DNA of 64,000 nucleotides from Candidatus Albibeggiatoa sp. nov. NOAA (GCA_025800385.1 JAOXRS010000193.1:62001-126000), one strand, 5' to 3'; shown: positions 1 through 10,164, counted from the first letter of the stretch. Program-made: numbers and translations. The notes: generated by a model from the sequence alone, not told the origin.

Positions 1-78
1 CACCGAAAATTGTGATATTTCATTAACTATTGGTACTGAATAATTTTCATATTGAGCCTGATGGTTTGCATTGACCAT
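1..78 (-). CDS. Unknown protein, 5' end only (partial)
   Basis: The first 26 codons of a leftward gene run off the window edge. The reading frame opens with ATG at 78-76 (protein begins MVNANHQAQYENY) and stays open to position 1. A strong purine-rich ribosome binding site (AGGAGGGG on the minus strand) lies 11-18 bases upstream. It is divergent from the AEC transporter gene, with 35 bases between the start codons. Too little protein is visible to assign a family. The good ribosome binding site is the main reason for calling it. Confidence 0.5.
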   Translation of the reverse strand, partial: MVNANHQAQYENYSVPIVNEISQFSV

Positions 79-113
79 CGGGTTCACCCCTCCTTTACAA
101 CGTTTAGAAACAC

Positions 114-1031
114 ATGTCAGATTTAACCCTTATTCTTGCTCCGATTTTTCTTATTATTATCTTTGGTTATATTTTAAAGCACCTGCAATTTTTAGAACCA
201 CAAGTCTGGAATGGTTTTGAGAAACTGGTTTATTTTGTGAGTTTTCCCGCCTTATTGATACATAACTTATCGACTGCACAAATCAATCATGATGTTTTTT
301 TTGAAATCGCGCTAACATTAATTGCAACCATTTTGTTCATGACTTTGGTGTTGGTGCTGGCCAGCTCATTATGGCGATCCGACCTAAAAGCGTTTACTTC
401 GGTATTTCAAGGTGGTTTGCGTTTTAATAGTTATATTGGTTTAGCGATTGTAGCGATTTGGCTGCCTGATACAGGCGTAGCACTGGCTGCGATTGCGATG
501 ATGAGCATGATTCCCTTGTTGAATGTGCTTTGCGTATTGATTTTAAAAGTATATGCAACCCATACCCCTGTTTGTTGGCGCGATGTGTCGACTGATTTGG
601 TAAAAAATCCGTTGATTATTGGCTGTGTCATCGGCATCAGTTTAAATATTTTGCAAATACAATTACCCCAAGAATTACAACAAAGTTTTAAATTAGTCGG
701 TCAAGCCACCTTGCCACTGGGATTATTAGCAGTTGGGGCAGCTTTAGAATTACATCATTTTTGGCGTAGCTTTCTTAATATTATCGTGTCCAGTGGGATT
801 AAATTGGTCATTTTTCCGCTGATTGTATTGGGCATTCATGCTGTGGTGCAGTTTGAATGTCATGTTTATCAAATCGTTTTACTCTTTTCTGCTTTACCGA
901 CAGCAACCTCTTCCTATATTTTGGCTAAACAATTGGGAGGCGATGCGGAATTAATGGCTAATATTATCAGCGCGCAAGTGGTGTTAAGTTTGTTTTCTCT
1001 GCCTTGGATTTTATGGCTGGCCAGTTGTTAA
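114..1031 (+). CDS. AEC (auxin efflux carrier) family transporter
   Basis: This 305-residue inner-membrane protein is almost entirely hydrophobic, with about ten predicted membrane segments. It has the AEC-family layout: an N-terminal block with PALLIHNLS, a central charged break near residues 85-95, and a second half of five segments ending with SALPTATSSYILAKQLGG, a very typical AEC motif in the last third. Bacterial members export or import carboxylates, amino acids or other small anions, and the substrate cannot be read from sequence. It starts at ATG 114. It is transcribed alone, and the next gene is over 200 bases away. Confidence 0.85.
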   Translation: MSDLTLILAPIFLIIIFGYILKHLQFLEPQVWNGFEKLVYFVSFPALLIHNLSTAQINHDVFFEIALTLIATILFMTLVLVLASSLWRSDLKAFTSVFQGGLRFNSYIGLAIVAIWLPDTGVALAAIAMMSMIPLLNVLCVLILKVYATHTPVCWRDVSTDLVKNPLIIGCVIGISLNILQIQLPQELQQSFKLVGQATLPLGLLAVGAALELHHFWRSFLNIIVSSGIKLVIFPLIVLGIHAVVQFECHVYQIVLLFSALPTATSSYILAKQLGGDAELMANIISAQVVLSLFSLPWILWLASC

Positions 1032-1084
1032 GGACTTAAACATCTGATTTATCTTTAATCCATATAGCTGTCTTATTTTAAAGT

Positions 1085-1159
1085 GATGTAGGTCTAGCAG
1101 TCCTAGATTTAAAAAAATGATTGATATTTTAAGAATAAAAGGATTGCCAGTCCTAACAT
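1085..1159. repeat. Inverted pair of a short dispersed repeat
   Basis: Two copies of a roughly 20-base intergenic motif face each other here: a forward copy at 1085-1110 (GATGTAGGTCTAGCAGTCC...) and a reverse copy at 1141-1159 (reads ATGTTAGGACTGGCAATCC on the minus strand). The reverse copy closely matches sequences at 21121-21148 and 35129-35155. The pair could fold into an imperfect long hairpin or be a small REP/MITE-like unit. No coding potential was seen. Confidence 0.5.
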
Positions 1160-1248
1160 ATAAACTAGAATTAACCACAGTATAAATCTATTGTTTACAA
1201 CTTCTCAGTCACATAAAATAAGCGCAGATTTTTATCAGGAATAAACTT

Positions 1249-2523
1249 ATGTGGAAAAAGTGGCTATTTCCAACCATTGTTGCACTTGTGATTGCTGGCT
1301 TAGTCATTCCGTATTGGGTGGGGCTAAAGGCGGAACATGAATTTTCTGTGCTGAAACAGACTTTACCCGTTGTCGGCGAATGGCATCCTGTGGGTGCGAA
1401 TTATGAGCGTGGTTGGTTTCAATCTCAAGCGCAAACCACCTTCCGCCCTGAGCAACTGGATCAAACCTATGTGACGTTCAATCATGATATTCAGCATAGT
1501 ATCACCCCATTTCAACCCACCACGATTAATACCACTTTACAAACCGATGGTGAAACCCAGAGCTTTTTACAATATATTTTTGCGGGGCGTTCGCCTTTTA
1601 TCATGAAAACCGATATTTATTTGTCGAGCGGTACGAGTTATTTGCAAGTCGCGCCTTTTTCTATGCGCCAAGGGGAACAAGCATTTATCTGGCAAGGTTT
1701 ACAAGGACAAATCAACTTTGGCTTAAATGGGGAATATTTAGAAAATCAGTTTGTAATACCTGAATTTAGTTTACAAACTCAATACGGCAAAATTGAATTA
1801 CAAGGTATCCAGCTTAATGGACAAGCGAAACAAAACAGACAGCTTTACGTTGGGCAATTACAGCTCCAAGTTGAGAAAGTAGCGACATTGAGTTCAGGCC
1901 AATCCCCCATGCAATTAAATAAAATTCAAGTGATTGCGAATAATGATTTGGTTGACGATTATTTAAATTTTGCTGTTCATGCACAAGCGCAGGATTTACA
2001 AGTCGGCCAACAAGTGTATCAGCCTCACTATTTTGATGCGGAACTTAAGCACATTCACGAACCAACGTTAATGGAATGGCGTAATGCGCTACAGGCTTAT
2101 AGCTCTAAATCCATTGCACCGACTGAATGGAATTTTATGCAATTGAGTTTATTAGCAAAATATGGCACGGCATTGTTAAATCACCAACCTGAAATGAGTG
2201 TCAGTCAATTCCAAATTCAAACTCATGCGGGCAAGGTTTCAGGAAAACTGAGCTTACAAGTAACGGAAGACAATGGATCAAGCCCTGCTAACTTAATGAA
2301 TCCATTTGCAATTATCAATCGTTTGCAAGCTGATGTGTCTCTTTCTATGCCTCAAGAAGTAATTGAAACCACAATTCAGCCGCAACAAAAACAGTGGTTA
2401 TTAAATAATAAATTACTGATTGCTGGTGCAGAAGGTTATGAAATGCAATTAAAGCTGAAAAATGGATTTGTTGATGCTAATGGGCTAAGTATTCCATTGA
2501 TGCAATTGGTTTTAGGGCAATAA
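1249..2523 (+). CDS. DUF945 / YdgA-family protein
   Basis: The protein has 424 residues. It starts with a short basic stretch and a single hydrophobic segment (residues about 6-24) that should act as an uncleaved membrane anchor or signal. The rest is a polar, beta-rich periplasmic domain with the DUF945 pattern: GANYERGWFQSQAQT near residue 50 and repeated WNF/GKVSGKLSLQ strands near 300-340. The family is widespread in Gammaproteobacteria and its biochemical role is not established. ATG 1249 is supported by an upstream AGGA. A hairpin at 2546-2582 follows the gene and also lies downstream of the convergent rfbB. Confidence 0.75.
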   Translation: MWKKWLFPTIVALVIAGLVIPYWVGLKAEHEFSVLKQTLPVVGEWHPVGANYERGWFQSQAQTTFRPEQLDQTYVTFNHDIQHSITPFQPTTINTTLQTDGETQSFLQYIFAGRSPFIMKTDIYLSSGTSYLQVAPFSMRQGEQAFIWQGLQGQINFGLNGEYLENQFVIPEFSLQTQYGKIELQGIQLNGQAKQNRQLYVGQLQLQVEKVATLSSGQSPMQLNKIQVIANNDLVDDYLNFAVHAQAQDLQVGQQVYQPHYFDAELKHIHEPTLMEWRNALQAYSSKSIAPTEWNFMQLSLLAKYGTALLNHQPEMSVSQFQIQTHAGKVSGKLSLQVTEDNGSSPANLMNPFAIINRLQADVSLSMPQEVIETTIQPQQKQWLLNNKLLIAGAEGYEMQLKLKNGFVDANGLSIPLMQLVLGQ

Positions 2524-2545
2524 CGAGAGTATTTAAACGCAAATG

Positions 2546-2582
2546 ATGTAGGATGTTGGTCGAATACAAGCCCATCCTACAT
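2546..2582. terminator. Hairpin between convergent genes, possible bidirectional terminator
   Basis: A perfect 10-base-pair inverted repeat, ATGTAGGATG (2546-2555) and CATCCTACAT (2573-2582), encloses a 17-base loop. It lies between the stop codons of the DUF945 gene and rfbB. There is no clean T-run, so it could instead be a REP-like palindrome. Confidence 0.5.
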
Positions 2583-2594
2583 ATTTTGCATAAC

Positions 2595-3656
2595 TTAAGA
2601 CGATTCACCCAAGCCTAAACGTTCACCTCGGTAACTGCCATCACGCACCCGCAACCACCATTGACGGTTATTTAAATACCATTCCACAGTTTTTCTTAAA
2701 CCCGTTTCAAATGTTTCTTGTGGCTTCCAGCCCAATTCATTATCAATTTTATCTGCATCAATTGCGTAACGTAAGTCATGCCCCGGGCGATCCGTCACAA
2801 AGGTTAGTAATTGCTTGTGTGGTTTATGGGTCGAAGTTGGACATAATTCGTCTAAGATGTCGCATAACGTATGCACTACTTCAATATTTTGCTTTTCGTT
2901 ATGGCCACCAATGTTATAGGTTTCACCTACACGGCCTTTTTCTAACACCAAGTGCAACGCTCTAGCGTGATCGTCTACATATAACCAATCGCGCACATTA
3001 TCGCCTTTGCCATAAATCGGTAACGGCTTGCCATCCAAGGCATTCAAAATCATCAGCGGGATTAATTTTTCTGGAAATTGATAAGGGCCATAGTTGTTAG
3101 AACAATTGGTTGTGACCACAGGTAATTTAAACGTATGATGCCACGCACGCACTAAATGATCGGATGATGCTTTACTGGCGGAATAAGGTGAATTAGGTTG
3201 ATATGCTGTGGTTTCAGTAAATAAACCTGTTTCTCCTAAGCTGCCATACACTTCATCAGTAGATACATGGTGAAAACGGAACTGGGCTTTTTTCGCATCA
3301 TCCAATTGCTGCCAATAATGACGACTGGCTTCAAGTAAAGTATACGTACCCATGATGTTGGTGTTCATGAACTCAGCAGGCCCATCAATTGAACGATCAA
3401 CGTGAGATTCTGCCGCTAAGTGCATGATGGCATCGGGTTGGAATTCGTTGAATATACGGCTGACCGCTTCTGCATCACAAATGTCAGCATGAGAAAAATG
3501 ATAATGAGGATTATGCTCAACAGGCGCGAGAGAATCTAAATTGCCTGCATACGTTAATTTATCTAAATTGAGCACTTCATAGTCAGTATTATTAATAAGA
3601 TGGCGAATTACTGCCGAGCCGATAAAGCCTGCACCACCTGTTACGATTAGTTTCAA
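2595..3656 (-). CDS. rfbB: dTDP-glucose 4,6-dehydratase
   Basis: RfbB converts dTDP-glucose to dTDP-4-keto-6-deoxyglucose, the second step toward dTDP-rhamnose and related sugars of surface polysaccharide. The 353-residue length is standard. The NAD-binding Rossmann motif GGAGFIG is at residues 7-13, the catalytic TDE at 133-135, and the SDR tyrosine/lysine pair in YSASK at 158-162. The substrate-binding stretch around [15 protein letters not shown] is intact. The rmlA, rmlC and rmlD partners are not next to it in this window, so the rhamnose pathway must be completed elsewhere. It appears to be a single-gene unit. Confidence 0.95.
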   Translation of the reverse strand: MKLIVTGGAGFIGSAVIRHLINNTDYEVLNLDKLTYAGNLDSLAPVEHNPHYHFSHADICDAEAVSRIFNEFQPDAIMHLAAESHVDRSIDGPAEFMNTNIMGTYTLLEASRHYWQQLDDAKKAQFRFHHVSTDEVYGSLGETGLFTETTAYQPNSPYSASKASSDHLVRAWHHTFKLPVVTTNCSNNYGPYQFPEKLIPLMILNALDGKPLPIYGKGDNVRDWLYVDDHARALHLVLEKGRVGETYNIGGHNEKQNIEVVHTLCDILDELCPTSTHKPHKQLLTFVTDRPGHDLRYAIDADKIDNELGWKPQETFETGLRKTVEWYLNNRQWWLRVRDGSYRGERLGLGESS

Positions 3657-3784
3657 AATATAGCCTCATAAGATGTGATTTGTAAATAATTGCGCCTATT
3701 TTAACAAAAACGGCAAGGAGATTTTAAGCAGCCCAAAAATGTTTTTTCAAAATAGATGACGAGGCTATCAATATGTGTAAAGTG

Positions 3785-4621
3785 CTATGTTTGGCTTCTC
3801 CACTTCTTCAATATGGATTGTATAAAAATGGTTGAGACAAAATAACTAGCGGCTGCGACTAGAATAATACTTGCGCCTGCGGGTAAATTATACTCATAGG
3901 CAATGCCTAATCCTGTTGAGGTAAAGACCATACCTAATACGCTGGCTACTAACATGATATAACTCAATGAAATCGCATACTGTAAGGCAATCGCGGCGGG
4001 TAAAGTTAACAAGGCAATCACTAAAATCAAGCCAACAACACGAATCAACAATACGACAGTCAACGCCACCATACATAGTAATAGTAAATAGAAAAACGTC
4101 ACGGAGATATTGCGTAATTGTGCAAACTCTTCATCGAAACAAGTGATTAATAATTGCTTATAAAAAATAATCACTGTCAGCACAATAATCGCATCTAAGC
4201 CAGCCATCAAATATAAATCGGTACGCGATACCATCAAAATATTGCCAAACAAATAGCTCATTAAATCAACGTTGTACCCAGGAGTTTGCGAGATGAATAA
4301 AATCCCAATTGCCATTCCTGTTGCCCACACTGCGCCGATTAAAGTATCTTCATTTTGATGACTATGTAAGTAAATCCAACCGATAAATAACGCCGTGCCC
4401 AAGGCTGCGATTAACGCGCCCGCTAACACAGGTTGTTGAAAATAATACGCGATCCCCATACCACCCAACACTGCATGAGCAATACCACCTGCTAAAAAAG
4501 TGATGCGCTTCACTACCACATATGAGCCAATCACTCCACACCCAATACTGGCCAATAAGCCTGCAAGCATGGCATGTTGTAAAAAGCTGAATTGCCACAA
4601 AGCATCTAAAAATGTACTCAT
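3785..4621 (-). CDS. znuB: Zinc ABC transporter permease
   Basis: This 278-residue membrane permease belongs to the ABC-3 (ZnuB/MntB) family. It shows about eight hydrophobic segments and family-typical stretches GGIAHAVLGGMG (about 46-57) and LPAAIALQYA (about 207-216). It is the last gene of a znuA-znuC-znuB order, 6 bases downstream of the ATPase gene, so the three are surely cotranscribed. It should form the homodimeric inner-membrane channel for zinc. Manganese cannot be excluded by the permease alone, but the His-rich binding protein favours zinc. Confidence 0.92.
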   Translation of the reverse strand: MSTFLDALWQFSFLQHAMLAGLLASIGCGVIGSYVVVKRITFLAGGIAHAVLGGMGIAYYFQQPVLAGALIAALGTALFIGWIYLHSHQNEDTLIGAVWATGMAIGILFISQTPGYNVDLMSYLFGNILMVSRTDLYLMAGLDAIIVLTVIIFYKQLLITCFDEEFAQLRNISVTFFYLLLLCMVALTVVLLIRVVGLILVIALLTLPAAIALQYAISLSYIMLVASVLGMVFTSTGLGIAYEYNLPAGASIILVAAASYFVSTIFIQSILKKWRSQT

Positions 4622-4627
4622 GATGAC

Positions 4628-5356
4628 CTAATAATGTTGGTGTTGGATCGCGCGAACGGGAATATGATACAGCTGTTCAAGCTCCTGCGGTGTCACGGGT
4701 GCGGTTTGATGACATAGTAATGTTTTGTTCAAACAAGCAACACGGCTGACATAGGCAGAAATAAAACCAATATCATGAGAAACCACAATCACGGTTAATT
4801 CTTGATTCAATTGCTTAAGTAAATCAAAAATATCTTCTTCTACTCGTTGGTCGATATTTGCTGTCGGCTCATCTAAAATCAAAATTTTCGGCTGACAAGC
4901 CAGTGCTCGTGCAATCAAAACCCGCTGCAACTGTCCACCTGATAACTGCCCAATTTGTCGCTTGGCTAAATCTGCAATGTGCGTAGTTTGCATCGCTTCA
5001 TGAGCAATCGCTTTATCCTCACGACTAAAACCCAACCATGAACGCGTCACACCCAAACGGCCTGTTAAAACGGTTTCTTGGACTGTAATTGGAAAATGAC
5101 GCGGAAAATTGGCAAATTGCGGCACATAACCAATGTTAATCCGCTGTTTCGCAGGCGATTCACCAAAGACCAAAGCTTGACCTTGAGTCGGTTTAAGCAA
5201 ACCCAACATGATTTTAAGCAAGGTGCTTTTACCACCACCATTCGGACCTACGATCCCCAAAAATTCTTTAATCTCAATGGTTAAATTAATATTTTCTAAA
5301 ATTGTTGGGGCATCATAAGCAAAGCTGACATTATCAAGTTGAATCGCCGTTGTCAT
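4628..5356 (-). CDS. znuC: Zinc ABC transporter ATP-binding protein
   Basis: This 242-residue ABC ATPase powers the zinc importer. Walker A GPNGGGKST lies at residues 37-45, the ABC signature LSGGQLQR near 138-145 and Walker B ILILDEPT near 158-165, followed by the switch histidine in VVSHD. The tail after the core is short. It sits between znuA (3 bases upstream) and znuB (6 bases downstream), which fixes its assignment to metal uptake rather than another ABC system. Confidence 0.93.
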   Translation of the reverse strand: MTTAIQLDNVSFAYDAPTILENINLTIEIKEFLGIVGPNGGGKSTLLKIMLGLLKPTQGQALVFGESPAKQRINIGYVPQFANFPRHFPITVQETVLTGRLGVTRSWLGFSREDKAIAHEAMQTTHIADLAKRQIGQLSGGQLQRVLIARALACQPKILILDEPTANIDQRVEEDIFDLLKQLNQELTVIVVSHDIGFISAYVSRVACLNKTLLCHQTAPVTPQELEQLYHIPVRAIQHQHY

Positions 5357-5359
5357 TTG

Positions 5360-6391
5360 TTATTTCATCGCCTGTGCAAAAGTACTCGCGGCATCCAATA
5401 GGTTTTCAATGTAATTTTCTGCCAATGGATCGATAACAATTAGTTGTGCTTGAGTGGCTTGTGCAATTGCTGATGCGGCTTTTTGGCTAAATTGTTTTTG
5501 CACCATAATCACTTTTACTTGTTGCTGTTTTGCATAACTGATGAGTCGTGCTAAATCTTTAGAATTCGGTGATTTTCCTTCAATTTCAATTGGAATCTGA
5601 ATTAAACCATACTGTTGAGCAAAATAGCCCCAAGATGGATGAAACACCATAAATTTCTTATCATTTACCGTACTTAATTTTTGTTGAATCGTTGTGTCTA
5701 ATTCAGTCAATTCTTGAATAAATTGCGTATAGTTTTGCTCAAACTCGGCTTGATGTTCCGCATCATATTTTGTGAGTTGCTGTAAAATTTGTTTCGCCAT
5801 CACTTTGACTAAACGCGGATTTAACCAAATATGTGGGTCAAATTCACCGTGATTGTGATGTCCTGCTCCGTGGTCATCATGCTCATCATCATGATGTCCT
5901 TCTTCATGATCGTCGTGCTCGTCATCATGGTGTCCCTCTTCATGATCGTCGTGTTCACCATGGTGAGAATCCTCATGATGCTCTTCTTCATGGCCTTCAT
6001 GTTCATCGTGGTGCTCATCATCGTGACCGTCATGTGATTCTGCAAATAACTCTTCTATATCTGGCATTTTTTGCAGCTCAATATCTTGTCTCGCATCAAC
6101 AACGGTTAATTGCGGATTATTTTGCTGTAATTTTGGCAACCACACATTTTCAAACGGTACACCAATGCGAATATAAAGCTCAGTTTGGCTTAATTTCACC
6201 ATTTGTTGCGGTGTAGGCTCATAAGTCGCAGGACTGTGCCCCGCTTGTACCATCACTGAAACATCAACATGTTCCCCACCAATACGCTCGACAAAATACT
6301 TTTGTGGCAAAATACTGACATACACAGGCAATTCTGCCCAAGTCACTTGGCTGTATAAAAATATAAATAATAGGGAGAGTAGACGCTTCAT
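5360..6391 (-). CDS. znuA: Zinc-binding periplasmic protein with long His-rich loop
   Basis: ZnuA is the periplasmic zinc-capturing subunit. The 343-residue protein has a signal peptide (about residues 1-19, ending TWA), a first metal-ligand histidine in GHSPATYEP (His52) and a second in FDPHIWL (His187). Between them, residues about 120-181 form an extreme His/Asp/Glu-rich loop with repeated HDDHEEGHHDDE units. Such loops in zinc-specific members scavenge or sense zinc. This one is long, and its DNA is a tandem repeat (about 5850-6030) that may vary in length. It is the first gene of znuACB. No convincing Zur operator was identified, although a 10-base palindrome at 6512-6521 lies upstream. 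Confidence 0.94.
   Translation of the reverse strand: MKRLLSLLFIFLYSQVTWAELPVYVSILPQKYFVERIGGEHVDVSVMVQAGHSPATYEPTPQQMVKLSQTELYIRIGVPFENVWLPKLQQNNPQLTVVDARQDIELQKMPDIEELFAESHDGHDDEHHDEHEGHEEEHHEDSHHGEHDDHEEGHHDDEHDDHEEGHHDDEHDDHGAGHHNHGEFDPHIWLNPRLVKVMAKQILQQLTKYDAEHQAEFEQNYTQFIQELTELDTTIQQKLSTVNDKKFMVFHPSWGYFAQQYGLIQIPIEIEGKSPNSKDLARLISYAKQQQVKVIMVQKQFSQKAASAIAQATQAQLIVIDPLAENYIENLLDAASTFAQAMK
5850..6030 (-). repeat. Tandem repeat coding for the His-rich loop of ZnuA
   Basis: Imperfect direct repeats rich in ATGATCGTCGTG/CTCATCATG-type units encode the HDDHEEGHHDDE repeats. The copies at about 5880-5915 and 5916-5955 are nearly identical. All units are multiples of three bases, so gain or loss would change loop length without breaking the frame. 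Confidence 0.7.
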
Positions 6392-6511
6392 AGTAATAAT
6401 CTATAGTGGATAAACCCAATTTTTAGTATAACGGGTTTTTATAGTTTTTTGGATATTTACCAAGTAATTTTATCAGATATTTAGATTAATTAACTTGGCA
6501 GGATATAGAAA

Positions 6512-6521
6512 TAACATGTTA
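6512..6521. promoter_or_regulatory. Palindrome in the znuA upstream region, possible operator
   Basis: TAACATGTTA is a perfect 10-base palindrome in the 191-base gap between dnaN and znuA, about 120 bases upstream of the znuA start. It resembles the AT-rich half-sites of Fur-family (Zur) operators only loosely. It is recorded as a candidate because a zinc importer is expected to be Zur-controlled. Confidence 0.2.
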
Positions 6522-6582
6522 ATCTATTCCTAAATTAAGCACTTACCGCAAAATTTAGGAATAACGGATTTATTAAAACAGA

Positions 6583-7704
6583 CTATAAGCGCATCGGCAT
6601 AACAACGAACTTGGTTGTGTCTACGTCTTTTGGCTTGATTAAGCAACTGCTATCAGAATCTACAAAACACAGTTGAGCGTCTTTGGTTTTGATCGCACCT
6701 AAAGCATCTTGCAAGTAACTGACATTAAAGCCAATTTCTAAGCTTTCATTGTTGTATTCTACTTCACAATCAACAACTGCTTCTTCTTGCTCAGGATTAC
6801 GAGAGGTTACGCGCAATAAATTCTCGCTTAACATCAATTTAATACCGCGATATTTTTCGTTGCTTAAAATACTAGCTTGAGTCAATGCGTTTTTCAATTT
6901 GCTGATTTCTGCCGTCATCACTTTATCTGGATTTAACGGCAATACGTTGTAATAATCAGGGAATTTACCATCAATCAATTTAGACGTAATTGTCAACGCA
7001 TCAGAGACCACAAATTTAACATGATTCTCATCCAATGAAATATGTACTTCTTCACCATCACCGCCATCTAACATCCGTTCTAATTCAATCACGGCTTTTT
7101 TCGGAATAATCACCTTAATCGGCTCAGCATCACCTAAATCAAATGCAGTTTCAGCCAAAGCTAAACGGTGACCATCGGTCGCCACGACTGATAATCTATC
7201 TCTTTGTAAATCAAAACAAATCCCGTTTAAATAATAACGCACATCATTATTAGCAATTGCAAACGAAGTCTGACTTAATAAATCACGCAAAGTGGCTTTA
7301 GGCAAAGTAAATTGATACATGCCTGTCATTTCAGGGCTGACAGGAAAATCACTGGCGGGCAACGTCGATAAAGTAAAGCGGCTTGTACCTGATTTTAAGG
7401 TAATACGTTCTGCGTTGTCTTGGTGCATTTGAATTCGATTCGCATCATCCAAGGTTTTCACAATATCAAAGAATTTACGCCCCGGTACGGTGGTTTCCCC
7501 CTCATGATCGTCACCTAAACCGGACTCAATAGGTAAACGACAAGAGATTTCTACCTCAGCATCCGTGCCCGTTAAATATAAATGCCGATCTGCAACTTTG
7601 ACCAAAATATTACTTAAAATCGCCAAAGTTTGACGACTTTCAACCACACTGACCACTGTTTTCAATGGATTGAGTAATTCTTTGCGCGGGATTTCAAAGT
7701 ACAA
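6583..7704 (-). CDS. dnaN: DNA polymerase III sliding clamp (beta subunit)
   Basis: The clamp forms a ring around DNA and holds the replicative polymerase. The 373-residue protein shows the family start (MYFEIPRKELLNPLKTVVSV) and the C-terminal VVMPMRL that lines the protein-binding pocket. The start codon is TTG (minus strand, 7704), preceded 8 bases upstream by GAGG. No ATG fits as well. It is divergent from uvrB rather than lying in the usual dnaA-dnaN-recF order. No dnaA or recF is in the window. Confidence 0.96.
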   Translation of the reverse strand: MYFEIPRKELLNPLKTVVSVVESRQTLAILSNILVKVADRHLYLTGTDAEVEISCRLPIESGLGDDHEGETTVPGRKFFDIVKTLDDANRIQMHQDNAERITLKSGTSRFTLSTLPASDFPVSPEMTGMYQFTLPKATLRDLLSQTSFAIANNDVRYYLNGICFDLQRDRLSVVATDGHRLALAETAFDLGDAEPIKVIIPKKAVIELERMLDGGDGEEVHISLDENHVKFVVSDALTITSKLIDGKFPDYYNVLPLNPDKVMTAEISKLKNALTQASILSNEKYRGIKLMLSENLLRVTSRNPEQEEAVVDCEVEYNNESLEIGFNVSYLQDALGAIKTKDAQLCFVDSDSSCLIKPKDVDTTKFVVMPMRL

Positions 7705-7831
7705 AGTAATGCCCTCAAGTTTGTAACTATACTTAAAGAGCTATTATAACCTACAGTTTCCGCATTGCATCAATCAACTGGACAAACATGTTAAACTTTA
7801 TCGCTTGCATCTGAATCAGAAGTGGAATGTT

Positions 7832-9838
7832 ATGGACGCATTTTCGATACAAGCCAACTATCAACCCAAAGGTGACCAACCTCAGGCGATTGAAAAACTA
7901 TTGCAAGGCATTCAACAGCAACAACGCCATCAAGTGTTATTAGGCGTGACGGGTTCAGGTAAAACATTCACGATTGCTAATGTGATCCAACAATTACAGC
8001 GTCCAACGCTAATACTCGCACCGAATAAAACCCTAGCCGCGCAGTTATACAGCGAAATGCGTAGTTTTTTCCCCAATAATTCCGTCGAATATTTCGTGTC
8101 TTATTACGACTATTACCAGCCAGAAGCGTATGTGCCTGCTTCAGATACTTATATCGAAAAAGATGCGTCAGTGAATCAGCAAATCGAGCAAATGCGTTTA
8201 TCAGCGACTAAGGCTATGCTTGAACGTTCTGATGCGATTATTGTGGCCACAGTTTCGGCGATTTACGGTTTGGGTGATCCTGAATGGTATATGCAAATGG
8301 TGTTGCACTTGATTCGAGGGGAGCGGATTGAGCAGCGGTTTATTTTACGTCGCTTGGCTGAATTACAATATACACGTAATGACATTGTGTTGGAACGAGG
8401 CTGTTATCGGGTACGAGGCGAAGTGATTGATATTTATCCCGCCGAATCTGAACGTGATGCAATTAGGGTGGAATTATTCGACGATGAAATCGACCAATTG
8501 AGTTATTTTGATCCGTTGACAGGCAAAACGTTACGCAAAGTGCCCCGCCTCACTATTTATCCGAAAACCCACTATGTCACGCCGCGTAATATTTTACTTC
8601 AAGCAATTGATAGTATTAAAGAAGAGTTGAGAGTCTGTTTAGACAAACTATACAAAAAAAATAAGCTAGTTGAAGCCCAGCGTTTAGAGCAACGCACTTT
8701 ATTCGACATTGAAATGATTGCAGAATTGGGCTATTGCTCAGGGATTGAAAACTATTCGCGCTATTTATCCCAACGTGAAGCAGGCGAGCCACCACCGACA
8801 TTGTTTGATTATTTGCCCGCTGACGCATTATTGGTAATTGATGAAAGTCACGTCAGTGTGCCACAAATTGGTGGGATGTATCGCGGTGATCGTTCGCGCA
8901 AAGAGAATTTAGTTGAATATGGTTTTCGTTTGCCTTCAGCATTGGATAATCGGCCTTTGCAATTTGAAGAATTTGAAAAACTGATGCCTCAAACCATTTA
9001 CGTCTCTGCCACACCGAGCACCTATGAATTAGAACATGCTGAACAAGTGGTTGAACAAGTGGTGCGTCCTACGGGTTTAGTTGATCCTGAGCTAGAAATT
9101 CGTCCCGTCGCGACACAAGTTGACGATGTGTTATCTGAAATTCATCAACGGGTTGCAGTCAATGAGCGGATTTTAATCACCACGTTAACCAAGAAAATGT
9201 CAGAAGATTTAACTGATTATTTAGCGGAGCACGATGTCAAAGTGCGTTATTTACATTCTGATATTGATACAGTGGAACGAGTTGAAATTATTCGAGATTT
9301 GCGTTTAGGTGTATTTGACGTATTGGTTGGCATCAACTTGTTGCGCGAAGGTTTGGATATGCCTGAAGTTTCATTGGTAGCCATTTTTGATGCAGATAAG
9401 GAAGGTTTTTTACGTTCAGAACGTTCATTAATTCAAACCATTGGTCGTGCTGCAAGGAACTTAAACGGTAAAGCAATTTTATATGCGGACAGAATCACCA
9501 ACTCTATGCAACGTGCAATGGACGAAACTGAACGCCGCCGAGTTAAGCAACTGGCTTTTAACCAAAAGCATGGCATTACACCACAAAGTGTACAAAAACA
9601 GATCGCGGATATTTTAGAAACGGAGCAAGAAGAAGAGACAATCCAAACTGATTACTATGCAAAAGTTGCAGAAGAAGCAGAGAGTTACGGTAAACTTTCT
9701 CAAGCCGACTTAGATAAGAAAATCCAACAATTAGAAAAACAAATGTATCAACATGCAGAAAACTTAGAATTTGAGCAAGCCGCAAAATTACGTGATGAAA
9801 TCCAACATTTGCGTAGTAACCAATTGCAGATTGTTTAA
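7832..9838 (+). CDS. uvrB: UvrABC excinuclease subunit B
   Basis: UvrB is the damage-verifying helicase-like subunit of nucleotide excision repair. I chose ATG 7832 (protein [16 protein letters not shown], 668 residues) over the TTG at 7805 because it matches the family N-terminus and has a purine-rich GAAG upstream. Walker A GVTGSGKT is at 38-45. The damage-probing hairpin [10 protein letters not shown], the helicase motif QTIGRAARN and a C-terminal UVR motif ([22 protein letters not shown], written in part) for UvrC contact are all present. It is complete and monocistronic, and its promoter region is shared with divergent dnaN. Confidence 0.96.
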   Translation: MDAFSIQANYQPKGDQPQAIEKLLQGIQQQQRHQVLLGVTGSGKTFTIANVIQQLQRPTLILAPNKTLAAQLYSEMRSFFPNNSVEYFVSYYDYYQPEAYVPASDTYIEKDASVNQQIEQMRLSATKAMLERSDAIIVATVSAIYGLGDPEWYMQMVLHLIRGERIEQRFILRRLAELQYTRNDIVLERGCYRVRGEVIDIYPAESERDAIRVELFDDEIDQLSYFDPLTGKTLRKVPRLTIYPKTHYVTPRNILLQAIDSIKEELRVCLDKLYKKNKLVEAQRLEQRTLFDIEMIAELGYCSGIENYSRYLSQREAGEPPPTLFDYLPADALLVIDESHVSVPQIGGMYRGDRSRKENLVEYGFRLPSALDNRPLQFEEFEKLMPQTIYVSATPSTYELEHAEQVVEQVVRPTGLVDPELEIRPVATQVDDVLSEIHQRVAVNERILITTLTKKMSEDLTDYLAEHDVKVRYLHSDIDTVERVEIIRDLRLGVFDVLVGINLLREGLDMPEVSLVAIFDADKEGFLRSERSLIQTIGRAARNLNGKAILYADRITNSMQRAMDETERRRVKQLAFNQKHGITPQSVQKQIADILETEQEEETIQTDYYAKVAEEAESYGKLSQADLDKKIQQLEKQMYQHAENLEFEQAAKLRDEIQHLRSNQLQIV

Positions 9839-10164
9839 TGTGGGAGTGACTCAACTTTAATGGGAAAAGAAAGGTTGGCTATATTTAAAACAAATGCACC
9901 TGTTAACCTTGGATATGTTCAATGTAGCATTATGACCATGATCTAATAGAGGTTATGAGCGTCCAACGATAAAATTGCACATATCTCTGTCAATAACTAT
10001 ATAATATAACTGATATAAACAAGCCAATATTTGATTAATATAAATAGCTATGACCCCTTGGCACTCTCAAGTGAGCTAAGTGATATAAAACAATAATAAT
10101 CGTCTGGCACTTTTCCCATATTCAAAAATAGTGGAATGAAACACATTTACTATGGCTATTAATA
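9839..10164. other. Intergenic region upstream of the hybrid kinase-cyclase
   Basis: This is a 326-base AT-rich gap without a supportable gene. A TATAAT at 10000-10005 could be a -10 element for the downstream kinase, but the sequence 19 bases before it (TTGCAC) is a weak -35. No clear terminator for uvrB was found. Confidence 0.4.

Noticed and set aside
5821..6216. Met- and His-rich frames overlapping the znuA repeat on both strands
   Set aside because: They arise from the low-complexity repeat. znuA covers the whole region with a conserved protein.
6500..6530. Zur operator for znuA
   Set aside because: Only a 10-base palindrome is present and it does not match the full Zur consensus. It is listed only as a weak candidate.
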